Below, piece after piece: positions 19,534-27,723 of a stretch of 33,682 bases of DNA (its first letter is position 1; every line of letters begins with the position of its first letter). Origin of the DNA: a virus; the IMG/VR virus record IMGVR_UViG_3300043446_004487, positions 1-33,682 of that record; one strand, given 5' to 3'. The position numbers and the translations under genes were made by a program. Below the pieces are notes generated by a model, which was given only the letters and a program-made list of their open reading frames with translations, searched no databases and was not told where the DNA came from.

Positions 19534-20526
19534 ATGGGAGTCCTCGACCGCCTTATCGCAAACAGCGCCGGAGCGGCAGCTAAGTCGTCCCTGCCGATGA
19601 TCAGGGCGGAAGGCATCGCGCACGTCACGCCCAGCGGCAAGACGCTCTACCTGCCGACGCTTCCCATCGATTACTCGAAGGTAGCTCGGGACTCTGGGCC
19701 GAAAGTCGCCTACATCGACGTGTTGCGGCCGGCGTACTCTGCCGCTCCCGGAGGGGCAGAGCGAGCCATCGACCTGGCGATGCGCGCGCAGGATCGGGAT
19801 CTTGGGGAAGTCAAGCAGCAGCTGCGCGGCTGGGGCGTCGACCCCGACGAGGTTGCCGGCGGAGTGCCTGCGTACGGACGTTTCGACCCGCTGCATGCCT
19901 ACGTGCCGCGAGAAGTGCGGGCGCTGCGGGGCCACGTCGGCGCGGCCGGCCTTTTCAACTCGCGGCTCGTCGACCCGTCTGGGGCCGTGTACGTCAGGGA
20001 CGCCCATATGGCCCATCACCTCGCCGCGCGGGCACATCTCGACTCTGCCGTCTCGCACGAGCTCAGGCACTCAGTGATGCTGGACCGGCAGCCGGACAGA
20101 ATCGAGGATGCGTTCGGCTACGGGTCCTTAGAGCTCCCGGTCAACAGCAAGCAGTGGCTGAAGGACTCCGGCATGGGGGTTCTGGGGAGGCTGCTGGAGT
20201 CTGCGAAGGATGCCGCCGGCAGGCCGTCTGAGCATGGCTATGCTCGCTACCTGAGCGAGCTCGCAGAAATAGACGCCCGCGTGCCGGAGATTCGGCAGCT
20301 GTTCGCCTACAACACCGGGCGGCACGTCAAGAACATGGACGACGCTCGTGATGCGTGGAATTGGTACTCGCGCATGGGCGGCAGCAGTCCAGGGATATCC
20401 AGGCAGGAGTTCAGCCTCTACGACAAGGCCCCGCCGGAGACGAAGAACATGATCCTGCGGCGAATGGTTGCGATTCCAGCAGTCGCCGGCGCGATTGCGG
20501 CCGGTGCCGGCGACGAGCAGAAGTAG
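19534..20526 (+). CDS. Putative HExxH metallopeptidase-like, possibly virion-associated protein, 330 aa
   Basis: The frame is open further upstream, but ATG 19534 fits best, although no good SD is seen. HELRH is at 175-179 and a later EHGYARYLSELAEIDARV segment (233-250) offers Glu residues as third zinc ligand, a pattern seen in phage head-associated peptidase-like proteins. A motif MGVLxRLx occurs twice (residues 1-8 and 214-221), a short internal repeat. The C terminus has a hydrophobic Ala/Gly stretch (312-327). A role in DNA ejection or as an injected protein is inference. Confidence 0.7.
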   Translation: MGVLDRLIANSAGAAAKSSLPMIRAEGIAHVTPSGKTLYLPTLPIDYSKVARDSGPKVAYIDVLRPAYSAAPGGAERAIDLAMRAQDRDLGEVKQQLRGWGVDPDEVAGGVPAYGRFDPLHAYVPREVRALRGHVGAAGLFNSRLVDPSGAVYVRDAHMAHHLAARAHLDSAVSHELRHSVMLDRQPDRIEDAFGYGSLELPVNSKQWLKDSGMGVLGRLLESAKDAAGRPSEHGYARYLSELAEIDARVPEIRQLFAYNTGRHVKNMDDARDAWNWYSRMGGSSPGISRQEFSLYDKAPPETKNMILRRMVAIPAVAGAIAAGAGDEQK

Positions 20527-20546
20527 CCAGCAGCTGGGGTTCTCTG

Positions 20547-20568
20547 CGGGCTCGGTTTTTCGAGCCCG
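20547..20568 (+). terminator. Intrinsic terminator-like hairpin after the HExxH gene
   Basis: An 8-bp stem CGGGCTCG/CGAGCCCG (20547-20554 with 20561-20568) with a GTTTTT loop lies 21 bases past the stop. The following sequence has only short T runs, so efficiency may be low. Confidence 0.6.
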
Positions 20569-20586
20569 GCCTATTGCGCGCTCGCC

Positions 20587-20645
20587 CCTAGTGGTGTACA
20601 AGTGTTCCCTACCCGCAGTCACGCGGGGAACGTCCCACTAGGAGA
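20587..20645 (+). promoter_or_regulatory. ssb leader hairpin overlapping the ribosome site
   Basis: A perfect 8-bp stem pairs 20587-20594 (CCTAGTGG) with 20635-20642 (CCACTAGG). Inside, GTTC pairs with GAAC and CCCGC with GCGGG. The 3' arm takes in the first bases of the AGGAG ribosome site (20640-20644), so the structure could lower initiation at the ssb ATG 20651. Confidence 0.6.
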
Positions 20646-20650
20646 GTCCC

Positions 20651-21028
20651 ATGATCACAGCCACAATCACCGGCAATGTCGGCCGGCCGCCCGAGTCCCG
20701 TGTCACTGGCTCCGGCAAGACCATGGCCAGCTTCAGCGTGGCCAGCACCGTGAAGTCCAAGAGCGGCGAATCCCAGACGACGTGGGTCGACGTTGTCTGC
20801 TTCGACGAGCAGGCCGATGTCGTCGTCCAGCACGCCCGCAAGGGTGAGCGGGTCATCGTCACGGGCCGGATGGGCCTGGAGCAGTACACCCGCAAGGACG
20901 GCACCTCAGGCTCGTCGCTCCGGATGATCGCCGACGAGGTCGGCATCAGCCTGCGGTGGCCGAAGAAGGAGCATGTCCCGTCGAACGGCGAACTGTCGGC
21001 TGAGGAAGAGGCCGCGATCCAGTTCTGA
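20651..21028 (+). CDS. ssb: Single-stranded DNA-binding protein (SSB), 125 aa
   Basis: Residues 1-105 follow the bacterial SSB OB-fold: ITATITGNVGRPPESR, SFSVAST, TTWVDVVCF, ARKGERVIVTGRM and a KDGT turn before the last strand. The C-terminal tail is short and acidic-polar (ELSAEEEAAIQF) and ends in a Phe, like the DDIPF-type tip that recruits partner proteins in bacterial SSBs, though the DDIP part is absent. It binds single-stranded DNA during replication and recombination. SD AGGAG lies in the hairpin described above. Confidence 0.93.
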   Translation: MITATITGNVGRPPESRVTGSGKTMASFSVASTVKSKSGESQTTWVDVVCFDEQADVVVQHARKGERVIVTGRMGLEQYTRKDGTSGSSLRMIADEVGISLRWPKKEHVPSNGELSAEEEAAIQF

Positions 21029-21152
21029 CGCCCATGGCCGCTCGCAGTCCAGGGGGTGTTTTTGCCGTTTCCTGCCACGAACCCGCAGCCGAAGCAGAAC
21101 GGCGTCAGGTTGCGGGGGACTGCGGGCGGCTTGGGTGCCAAAGGAGTGGCGC

Positions 21153-21485
21153 ATGTCGCAGCACACGGATGGTTTCTGGGGGGGCTTGGAAGGGACGCCA
21201 AGCCCTCCTCCTCGTTCGGCCCCGTTCTGCGAGTACGTCGCCTGGCTGCGCCAGGTTGAGCAGGCATCAGTCAGGGATCGCATCAGGAACGAAGAGCGCA
21301 TGAGGAGGATGAGGCGCATGGAGGTGCTGATGCTCTCTCTGGCCTCTGCGTTCGCCATCGGCATGGCGTTCTGGCTGGCAGTGGACTTCTCCGAGCGATC
21401 TCCGGCGGCAGATGCCGTTACGGAACCGCTGCCCGTCGAGGGCGCCGGCATAGGTTCGGTAACACCCGGTCACGACAGGAGGTGA
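21153..21485 (+). CDS. Hypothetical membrane protein, 110 aa
   Basis: ATG 21153 has AAAGGAG upstream. A soluble charged first half (VEQASVRDRIRNEERMRRMRR) precedes a membrane helix at about 56-77 (VLMLSLASAFAIGMAFWLAV). A Pro/Gly-rich end follows. The 124 bases between ssb and this gene (21029-21152) hold no gene that I can support. Function unknown. Confidence 0.65.
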   Translation: MSQHTDGFWGGLEGTPSPPPRSAPFCEYVAWLRQVEQASVRDRIRNEERMRRMRRMEVLMLSLASAFAIGMAFWLAVDFSERSPAADAVTEPLPVEGAGIGSVTPGHDRR

Positions 21486-21488
21486 TGG

Positions 21489-21674
21489 ATGAGCGACGAC
21501 TTGGTGCAGCGGCTCCGCGAGGGCCTGGAGATCGGGGCCATCGACATGGCTGACATCATGGATGCGGCCGACGAGATCGCTCGCCTCCGAGAGGAAAACA
21601 AGCACCTCCGCTCGCTGGACAGCGTGCAGGAGAGCCGCATCACCGCCCTGGAACGTCACCTCGCACGCACGTAG
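21489..21674 (+). CDS. Small coiled-coil protein, 61 aa
   Basis: ATG 21489 follows AGGAGGTG. The pattern MSDDLVQRLREG, DAADEIARLREENKHLR, SRITALERHL is that of short phage coiled-coil proteins. The N terminus resembles that of the protein at 21884-22297 (MSDIVTRLRD, AADVIERMR), so the two may be paralogues. No biochemical role known. Confidence 0.7.
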   Translation: MSDDLVQRLREGLEIGAIDMADIMDAADEIARLREENKHLRSLDSVQESRITALERHLART

Positions 21675-21717
21675 GCCTGGCGTGGAACACAGCACAGACG
21701 GCAAGGAGTGCCCACTC

Positions 21718-21972
21718 ATGCGCATGCACCGCGACTACCGGGAGCAGTGCATCGCAGCCGGAACGTACCGGCCGTTCACGGACGAGGAGCTGCAGCGGGC
21801 CATCGCCAAGTGGAGGGCTGAATGCGAGCGGCTTCCCAACCCGCGTGGCCGCAAGCGGAAAACCCGAAAGGAACTGCCGACTGATGAGCGACATCGTGAC
21901 CAGACTCCGGGACCGGGCGTACTCCTTCAAGGCCATCGACCGGCTGCTGGAGGAGGCCGCCGACGTGATTGA
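21718..21972 (+). CDS. Hypothetical basic protein, 84 aa
   Basis: ATG 21718 has AAGGAG nine bases upstream. Residues 1-50 are well-formed (RDYREQCIAAGTYRPF, DEELQRAIAKWRAEC) followed by a basic NPRGRKRKTRKE stretch. The last 30 residues lie inside the next gene in another frame and look like a shadow, so the functional part probably ends near the basic region. No family recognised. Confidence 0.55.
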   Translation: MRMHRDYREQCIAAGTYRPFTDEELQRAIAKWRAECERLPNPRGRKRKTRKELPTDERHRDQTPGPGVLLQGHRPAAGGGRRRD

Positions 21973-22297
21973 GCGGATGCGGGGTAAGGCAGTTCGGGAT
22001 AATTGCGTGTCAGGCAATCAGCCGGAAATAGCGTGCCGCCCTCAGCCGACTGCGTGGGCAGTCATCTCCCAGACCGGTACCGCTGTTGTCTTTGCGTTTA
22101 GCAGGCAAGACGCGGAAGACCGGGCACAAGCAAGCGACCGCGTTGTGCCGCTTTACAGCCACCCGCAGCCCACGCTGACAGACGCGGAGCGTGAGGCGAT
22201 CCGGGAGGCGGCTGGAGCCTATTTCGACAACGACGACGACGATGAGTGTGCGAAGATCGCAGCCACGCTTCACGGCCTTCTGAAGAGGCTGAAATGA
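21884..22297 (+). CDS. Hypothetical protein with N-terminal coiled-coil motif, 137 aa
   Basis: ATG 21884 follows GAACTGCCGACTG, with GAAAGGA about 12 bases before it. The first 35 residues are the short phage MSDIVTRLRDRA... AADVIERM helix motif. A central beta part (TAWAVISQTGTAVVFAF) and an acidic part (YFDNDDDDE) follow before a final helix. The stop overlaps the next ATG (ATGA). No function known. Confidence 0.68.
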   Translation: MSDIVTRLRDRAYSFKAIDRLLEEAADVIERMRGKAVRDNCVSGNQPEIACRPQPTAWAVISQTGTAVVFAFSRQDAEDRAQASDRVVPLYSHPQPTLTDAEREAIREAAGAYFDNDDDDECAKIAATLHGLLKRLK

Positions 22298-22437
22298 GCG
22301 GCTGGCTCATCGCCCTCACGGGCTGCATCTACGCCTACGTCGCTCTGGAGCAGGCCCGCAGTGGGAACTCCGGCATGGCGATCACCTACGCCGGGTACGC
22401 CTTCTCGAACGTCGGCCTGTACCTCCTGGCGAAATAG
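22294..22437 (+). CDS. Small membrane protein, 47 aa
   Basis: ATG 22294 overlaps the upstream stop. Two hydrophobic stretches (WLIALTGCIYAYVAL and YAGYAFSNVGLYLLA) joined by a short charged loop suggest a two-span hairpin in the membrane. Coupled translation supports it as a real gene. No role known. Confidence 0.65.
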   Translation: MSGWLIALTGCIYAYVALEQARSGNSGMAITYAGYAFSNVGLYLLAK

Positions 22438-22438
22438 C

Positions 22439-22786
22439 ATGTTCGGCTGGCTGAAGCGCAGAGCTGAAGACCTGTTCGGCAGATCCGGGCAGTGGCCGCG
22501 CGTCCGCCGTGAGCACCTGGAGCAAGAGCCATCCTGCATCGCCTGCGGGCGATCCAGAGAGCTCGAGGTGCACCACGTCCAGCCGTACCACGAGCACCCG
22601 GAGCTCGAGCTGGACTCGCAAAATCTCGTGAGCTTGTGCGCCGATCCGTGCCACTTCGTGTTCGGCCACCTGCTGAACTGGCGCCGCAGCAACCCGCACG
22701 TAAGGGAGGACGCCGCCCGCTACCGGGAGCGAATGCGCGTCTACGGAAGCCCGGATTCTCCGGATGGTTCCTCTGCGGGGACATAA
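22439..22786 (+). CDS. HNH endonuclease, 115 aa
   Basis: The complete HNH pattern is seen: C33xxC36, HH at 45-46 followed by P49, N62, C67, C71-H72 and H77. It resembles the small HNH proteins that sit near terminase genes of many phages and can be needed for packaging. Here it lies about 5 kb before the terminase. ATG 22439 starts two bases after the stop of the previous gene. Confidence 0.85.
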   Translation: MFGWLKRRAEDLFGRSGQWPRVRREHLEQEPSCIACGRSRELEVHHVQPYHEHPELELDSQNLVSLCADPCHFVFGHLLNWRRSNPHVREDAARYRERMRVYGSPDSPDGSSAGT

Positions 22787-22807
22787 ATACGCTGAAGGAG
22801 ACCCTGC

Positions 22808-23176
22808 ATGGACGCTGACATTCGCCGGGCAATGGCCGCCAGCATGGCCAAGAGGCCCTTCGGCTCTGCCGACATGGACCGATCGACTGCCATGGAGCGC
22901 GTCCCGGTTGTCGATGTCGGCCGGCTGGAGATGCCGCTCGCCTCTGACTCCCGCCAGAGCCTCGAGCAGGAAATGGCCGGGCCTGCGGCGGCCACGAACT
23001 TCGGCAAGCGCTACGCCCTGAACAAGCAGACCGGCATGCTGCAGGAGGCAGGGCCTCCGGATCGAGATCTCGGGATCATCGGAGAGCCGCCGCCGGCCCA
23101 GCAGCGCGGCGTTCTGGCTGGCCTGTTCGACAGAGACGCCGGCGCTCGCCAACGTCCACGATCGCTGATGGAGTAG
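22808..23176 (+). CDS. Hypothetical protein, 122 aa, possible virion component
   Basis: ATG 22808 has AAGGAG upstream. The protein is Arg/Met/Pro-rich with little hydrophobic core (KRPFGSADMDRSTAMERV, FGKRYALNKQTG), suggesting an extended or partner-dependent protein. It stands just ahead of the large 480-aa gene and the scaffold/capsid pair, so a head-assembly role is plausible. Confidence 0.6.
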   Translation: MDADIRRAMAASMAKRPFGSADMDRSTAMERVPVVDVGRLEMPLASDSRQSLEQEMAGPAAATNFGKRYALNKQTGMLQEAGPPDRDLGIIGEPPPAQQRGVLAGLFDRDAGARQRPRSLME

Positions 23177-23179
23177 CGC

Positions 23180-24622
23180 ATGGCTGGCCCGAAGCCAGGC
23201 CGTGTGTACTCTCCACCGCCGGGCGCCCAAGACGATCCGACTGGATTCGGCGACTGGCGCGCTATCGCGGCGGGCGTCGACAAGGGCTACAGCGACGACC
23301 CAAGGAATCAGCACTCACCTCGTGATCTCGCCGATGCGAACACGATGGCGCGAGCTGCAGTACTCGGAGAATGGGCGCGTCTCGGCCTGAATGGGCCGGA
23401 TAGCGGAGTGGATACGCCAGAGCAGGCCCTCTATGGCTACGCTCCTGGATACGGGCCAGAAGTCGCCGCCAGGCAGATCGAAGCAAAGCTCGGAAAGCTC
23501 GACGCGCTGCCAGGGTGGCGCAACGCGAGGCAGTTCGCGGAGGCTGGCGCCCGGCGGGCTGGTGAAGTGGCAGAGCGCACGGGCAACATCGGGGACGCAG
23601 AGTCCGAGTTTCAGAAGAACCAGTGGCTGCTGCCGCCCGAGCGCCTTGAGTACATGCAGAGCGGTCCAGGGCGCGCAATCGATCTTCTGGACAACCTGCG
23701 CAGTGACCCCGTCAAGGCGGTTCGCTTCTGGGACAAAAGCCGAGACGCGGCGCGCGAGCGCGAGGACATCCACGACCCTAACTACCAGCGCTTCTCTGGC
23801 GCTGGCAACAACGCAGCTGCTTTTGTCCTGAGCCCGACCAGCCCTCTGGCCTGGTACCTGCGGACGCAGAAGACGATTCCTGACGCGATAGCGTTCAGCG
23901 TTGGCGAGCCAGATGGCGCAGCGTCGCAGGCGAACGCCACGTGGGGGCCTGGCGGCGATGCGCTCGCGAAGGCGGCCAACCTCAGGGACTTTCAGGATCA
24001 CGCGCGGATCTCTGGCGGAACTCCGATCCTCGACCTTCCCGACGACGCCAGCGCGCAGCAGTTTGCGCAAAGGCTCGCGCAGCTCGGCGGCATGTTCTCA
24101 GGCATGCAGCCGCCTCCAGACCAGAACGCCGTCAATTCCGCATGGGAGCCTGTGTTCGGAGCGAGCGCGCCGGCTGCGGTCGTCGACCTGTGGTCGCTCC
24201 TGCGCGGAACTGCCGACGCTACCCTGCCAGGTGGGCTTGGATTCGGGATCGCCAACAGGATCAGGTCTGCCCCTCAGGCGTGGGCGCAGGCTGCGCTGCA
24301 GAGGGCGCAGGCCGGGCTTCCGATTCGTCCATACCGCCCAGTCGGGCTCGTTGGGGCGTCTTTGCTTGAGGGCAAGGACCAGCTCGTTCCGGAGGTCGCC
24401 TTCGAAGCAGGCGCAAGGCACGCCTCAGGCATGAACAAAGAGCGATCGCTGCTCGACTGGCTAACCAAGCCGGTTCCTTCTGAGGAACTCGACGCGGAGA
24501 AGCGCGACGCTGCGCACAGATCCTTCGAAGCAATGCGCAATTCAGCGCCGCAAAGCATCTGGAACGAGCGCGACAAGGCGTTCAGGAAGCACGTCGTCGA
24601 CAAGTTCGACAACGGCTTCTGA
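23180..24622 (+). CDS. Hypothetical 480-aa protein, probable virion or injected protein
   Basis: ATG 23180 follows a GGAG site. The protein is long, rich in Ala, Gly, Pro and Arg, with helical parts (ARQFAEAGARRAGEVAERTG, ERDKAFRKHVVDKFDN) and disordered-looking first 60 residues. It has no Cys. No enzyme motif was found. Position directly before the scaffold and capsid genes, together with similarity in style to the 330-aa HExxH protein, suggests a head or ejection protein. Confidence 0.62.
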   Translation: MAGPKPGRVYSPPPGAQDDPTGFGDWRAIAAGVDKGYSDDPRNQHSPRDLADANTMARAAVLGEWARLGLNGPDSGVDTPEQALYGYAPGYGPEVAARQIEAKLGKLDALPGWRNARQFAEAGARRAGEVAERTGNIGDAESEFQKNQWLLPPERLEYMQSGPGRAIDLLDNLRSDPVKAVRFWDKSRDAAREREDIHDPNYQRFSGAGNNAAAFVLSPTSPLAWYLRTQKTIPDAIAFSVGEPDGAASQANATWGPGGDALAKAANLRDFQDHARISGGTPILDLPDDASAQQFAQRLAQLGGMFSGMQPPPDQNAVNSAWEPVFGASAPAAVVDLWSLLRGTADATLPGGLGFGIANRIRSAPQAWAQAALQRAQAGLPIRPYRPVGLVGASLLEGKDQLVPEVAFEAGARHASGMNKERSLLDWLTKPVPSEELDAEKRDAAHRSFEAMRNSAPQSIWNERDKAFRKHVVDKFDNGF

Positions 24623-24694
24623 GTCGAGTTTTGCCAGCGCGCGTCTTACCCTGGCTGTACGTCCAGAGCCCATAACTACTAGGGAGATTCCCAG
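24623..24694 (+). promoter_or_regulatory. Leader of the capsid gene block
   Basis: A 72-base gap whose end (ACTAGGGAGATTCCC) is very like the end of the ssb leader (ACTAGGAGAGTCCC). Short pairings CTGG/CCAG and CCCT/AGGG could cover the ribosome site. TGTAC occurs in both leaders. It may hold a promoter, but none is clear. Confidence 0.35.
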
Positions 24695-25783
24695 ATGAGC
24701 GACGAGGCAGTCCTCGAATCCACCAGCTCTCCGGAAACCAGCGGCGATGTCGGGTCGACGCAAGACAGCCAGCCGACGCAAGACACCGGATCGCAGGCCG
24801 CAAGCGCAGCGAGCCCAGACGTCTGGTCGTCCTTCCGCTCTCTCCCTGACTTCCAGGGGCAAGACGACCGTGCAATTGCTGGGCGGCTCTACGCATCTCT
24901 CGAGCGAGAGAAAGCAGCAACAAAAGCTCTCCAGCAATACCAGCAACTCATCCCGTACGCGCAAGAATACCTGACCTATCGGCCGCAGTTCGAGAAGTGG
25001 CGCGAGGAGCGCGAGCGCGGGCCGCAGCAGGTACAGCCGCAGCCTCAGGCTCAGCAGGAGCAGAAGCAGGCCGGCTGGTGGAACCCTCCGCAGGTCCGCG
25101 AATCCTACAAGCAGTACCTCGTCAAGGACGAGAACGGCCGCGAGATCATCAGTCCGGACGCGCCGCTGGATGCGCGGCACGCCCTCTACGAGTACCAGAA
25201 GTACAAGGCCGACTTCGCGCAGAAGTTTCTAGCCGATCCCCAGCAGGCGCTCGGCCCGATGGTCGAGCAAATCGCCGCCGAGCGTGCCCGAGACATCGTA
25301 GAGCAGCAGCTGCAGCAGGCATCCGACGCGGGGTTCGTGTCGAGCCTGGAGCAGAGCAACCGCGATTGGCTCTACCAGGCCGACGGGAAGACGCCGACGC
25401 GCGAAGGCCTGATGATCCAGAAGTACATCGACGTGGCGGCGCAGTCTGGCCTGCGAAGTCCGCAGGAACGCTGGCAGTTTGCGTGCGACATGGTCGAGCG
25501 CGATCTCCTGCGCGAGGTCATGGAAGCGAAGGCATCGCAGCAGGCGCGATCGCAATTCGAGGGCGCTCTCCCCAGCGCTCCCGCTGCGCCTGCCGTTCAG
25601 CAGCAAGCTGCGCAAGCTCCCGTACCGCAAAACCAGGCTCAGAGGGACATAGATTATCTACGAAGGGAAGCGAGCAGGAATCCGAGTAGGTCAGGACCTT
25701 CCTCAGATCCGCGAGCGCCCAAGGGACCAATGACCTTCGAACAACGTCTCCGGGCTCAAATGGCCAGAGACGGCATCGACTGA
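24695..25783 (+). CDS. Putative scaffolding protein, 362 aa
   Basis: Position immediately before the major capsid gene, high content of Gln, Glu, Ala and Ser, lack of Cys, a Ser/Thr/Gln-rich disordered N terminus, a Gln-rich stretch near 108-126 and a basic C-terminal segment (EQRLRAQMARDG) are all typical of phage scaffolds. The C-terminal basic helix would bind the coat protein and guide procapsid assembly. Confidence 0.72.
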   Translation: MSDEAVLESTSSPETSGDVGSTQDSQPTQDTGSQAASAASPDVWSSFRSLPDFQGQDDRAIAGRLYASLEREKAATKALQQYQQLIPYAQEYLTYRPQFEKWREERERGPQQVQPQPQAQQEQKQAGWWNPPQVRESYKQYLVKDENGREIISPDAPLDARHALYEYQKYKADFAQKFLADPQQALGPMVEQIAAERARDIVEQQLQQASDAGFVSSLEQSNRDWLYQADGKTPTREGLMIQKYIDVAAQSGLRSPQERWQFACDMVERDLLREVMEAKASQQARSQFEGALPSAPAAPAVQQQAAQAPVPQNQAQRDIDYLRREASRNPSRSGPSSDPRAPKGPMTFEQRLRAQMARDGID

Positions 25784-25793
25784 AAGGTAGCAA

Positions 25794-26933
25794 ATGGCCA
25801 GCTCGACCGACTGGGCACGTACAATCGGCACTACGCTCGTTACGCACCTCCGCGAAGAGGAGCTGACGACCTTCCGCAAGTTCAAGGTGTTCGCTGCCCT
25901 CGAAGCGAACGGCAAGGTGGCGATGAACCAGGGCGGTCGAGGCTTCGACTGGCAGGTCCGCTACAAGAATCAGCCCGTCACCTCGAACAACGGCGAGTCT
26001 CCTCGCATCTTCTCACGCCACAATCTGTGGCAGCGAGCGGTCCTCCCGTATCGCGGTTATACCGTCACCGATCAGGTGACCAAGCGGGAGATGCTCGAGA
26101 ATCGGGGCGCTCAGGCCCTGATCGACGTGGCCGGCAAGATGGCGAGCCGGCTCCAGGAGTCGATGCAGCAGCACCTGAGCAAGGAAATCTACATCGACGG
26201 CAACGCGACCGGTAACGAAAACCGGTGGCATGGCCTCGAGTCGATCTTCGGCATCGACGGCACGATCAACGTCAGCACCGGAGCCAAGCGCGGCTCGGGC
26301 TCTTCGCCCGGCTCGAGCTCGGCGCCCGATCCGTTCGGCTGGCCGTCGGACGACTACGCCGGCCTGAACACGGGTCTCGGCTACATCTCCGGCTCGCAGC
26401 TCGAATCCGGCTCGTGGCCGTACGTCAAGGCCGACCCCGACTACGACTACTACTCGCCGCTGGTCTGCAACTACACCAGCACCTACTTCGGCGGTGCGAC
26501 CGCGACGTGGAAGGATCAGTGCATCGAGGCGATCCGCGAGGCGATCAATCACGCCAAGCGGAACGACACGAAGGAAGATCAGGTCGACATGATCCTGCTC
26601 GACCGGAAGCTGTACATCCAGTTCCTCAACCGGCTGGACAGCCGCGAGCGGGCGATCGTGTCGAAGAGCAACGGCCTCCGGGCTTACGGCTTCGGGGATG
26701 TCGTGGAGCTCGACGGCATCGAGGTTTCGACGGAGTACGGCGTGCCCACCGGCGTCGGCTACGGCCTGTCGATCGGCAACATGGAGCTGAAGTGCATGGA
26801 AAGCCAGCTCATGGTCGCCGAAGGACCGTACTACAACGAGGAGCTGCAAAGCCATCGCTACGCGGTGTCGGTCCTCGCGAACATCAAGATGAAGTCTCCC
26901 CGCAACTTCGTGAAGTGGCAGGCGATTGCCTGA
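25794..26933 (+). CDS. Major capsid protein, 379 aa
   Basis: SD GAAAGG precedes ATG 25794. Length, position after the scaffold and before a head-surface protein, and features such as an N-terminal helix, RGFDWQVRYKNQP, YRGYTVTDQVTKREM, VDMILLDRKLYIQFLNRLDSR and a C-terminal LKCMESQLMVAEGPYYNEE beta region fit an HK97-fold coat protein. A Gly/Ser-rich loop (about 163-180) may be surface exposed. The family is not named more precisely. Confidence 0.78.
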   Translation: MASSTDWARTIGTTLVTHLREEELTTFRKFKVFAALEANGKVAMNQGGRGFDWQVRYKNQPVTSNNGESPRIFSRHNLWQRAVLPYRGYTVTDQVTKREMLENRGAQALIDVAGKMASRLQESMQQHLSKEIYIDGNATGNENRWHGLESIFGIDGTINVSTGAKRGSGSSPGSSSAPDPFGWPSDDYAGLNTGLGYISGSQLESGSWPYVKADPDYDYYSPLVCNYTSTYFGGATATWKDQCIEAIREAINHAKRNDTKEDQVDMILLDRKLYIQFLNRLDSRERAIVSKSNGLRAYGFGDVVELDGIEVSTEYGVPTGVGYGLSIGNMELKCMESQLMVAEGPYYNEELQSHRYAVSVLANIKMKSPRNFVKWQAIA

Positions 26934-26951
26934 TCTCAAGGAAAGGACCAA

Positions 26952-27488
26952 ATGAGCACGCTGACTGCTGATCCTGGATTTTCGCGCGGACAGGTTCTGG
27001 GCATTCTCTGGAAGGCCTACGACGCCGACAACGGCGACGGCTCGCACGTTCTGGGTGTGCGCAAGACGTTCCGGGACGAGAACCCGACGACTGGCGCCCT
27101 CAACAGCAACCGGACCGTCGACTGCATCTGCGTCAAGAACTCCAGCGGCGGCGCCCTCCTCCCGGGCACGGTGGTGAAGTTCAAGGACGCGGCTCTCCTC
27201 TCGGAGGTGGACGGCGCGGCTACGACCTCGACGGCCCTCATGGGCATCGTCGACGAGTACCTGCCGGCTGCTGGCGTCGCCAACGGCGAGGTGTTCTGGG
27301 TGGTGGTGGGCGGTCCGTCGACGGTCACGAAGACCTCGACGAGCGTCTCCGCTGGCGCAGCGTACGGCCTGTCCGCAACGGCTGGCTCGGCGGCGGCCCA
27401 GAGCACGAACCCGCTGCTGGGCTACGCCCTCGCGACGAGCGCGACGACGTCCGGCCGCATCCTCGTGCGGACTGTTTCTGGCTACTGA
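26952..27488 (+). CDS. Putative capsid decoration or head-fibre protein, 178 aa
   Basis: ATG 26952 follows AAGGAAAGGACC, 18 bases after the coat protein stop. The composition is rich in Gly, Thr, Ala, Ser and Val with repeated short beta strands (GEVFWVVVGGPSTVTK, STSVSAGAAYGLSATAG). This is common in capsid decoration proteins encoded right after the coat protein. A terminator-like hairpin follows. Confidence 0.7.
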   Translation: MSTLTADPGFSRGQVLGILWKAYDADNGDGSHVLGVRKTFRDENPTTGALNSNRTVDCICVKNSSGGALLPGTVVKFKDAALLSEVDGAATTSTALMGIVDEYLPAAGVANGEVFWVVVGGPSTVTKTSTSVSAGAAYGLSATAGSAAAQSTNPLLGYALATSATTSGRILVRTVSGY

Positions 27489-27516
27489 GTGAGTCAGGAC
27501 AACGCGCTGCAGCGCT

Positions 27517-27550
27517 GGCCGCAGGAGGGAAGGGACGCCCCCCTGCGGCC
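27517..27550 (+). terminator. Terminator-like hairpin after the capsid genes
   Basis: A 9-bp stem GGCCGCAGG/CCTGCGGCC (27517-27525 with 27542-27550) with further G/C pairing in the loop is followed by TTGCTGTT. It probably limits read-through from the highly expressed capsid genes into the packaging genes. Confidence 0.65.
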
Positions 27551-27573
27551 TTGCTGTTGAGTGGGGCCGACAG

Positions 27574-27723
27574 ATGCCTTTCAAGTCAGAGGCGCAGCGA
27601 CGATGGATGCACGCGAACCATCCGGAGATGGCCAAGCGCTGGGAGCGGGAGACGCCGGACAGAAAGCTCCCCGAAAAGGCCGGAGACCGGGTCCGAAAGC
27701 TAAAGCAGTCCCTGCACAAGTAG
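27574..27723 (+). CDS. Small conserved-type phage protein, 49 aa
   Basis: ATG 27574 gives a protein beginning MPFKSEAQRRWMHANHPEM, then AKRWERETPDRKLPEK and a basic helical end. I recognise this as a widespread small phage protein type usually found near head genes, of unknown function. Its last 121 bases are shared, in another frame, with the next gene. Confidence 0.78.
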   Translation: MPFKSEAQRRWMHANHPEMAKRWERETPDRKLPEKAGDRVRKLKQSLHK

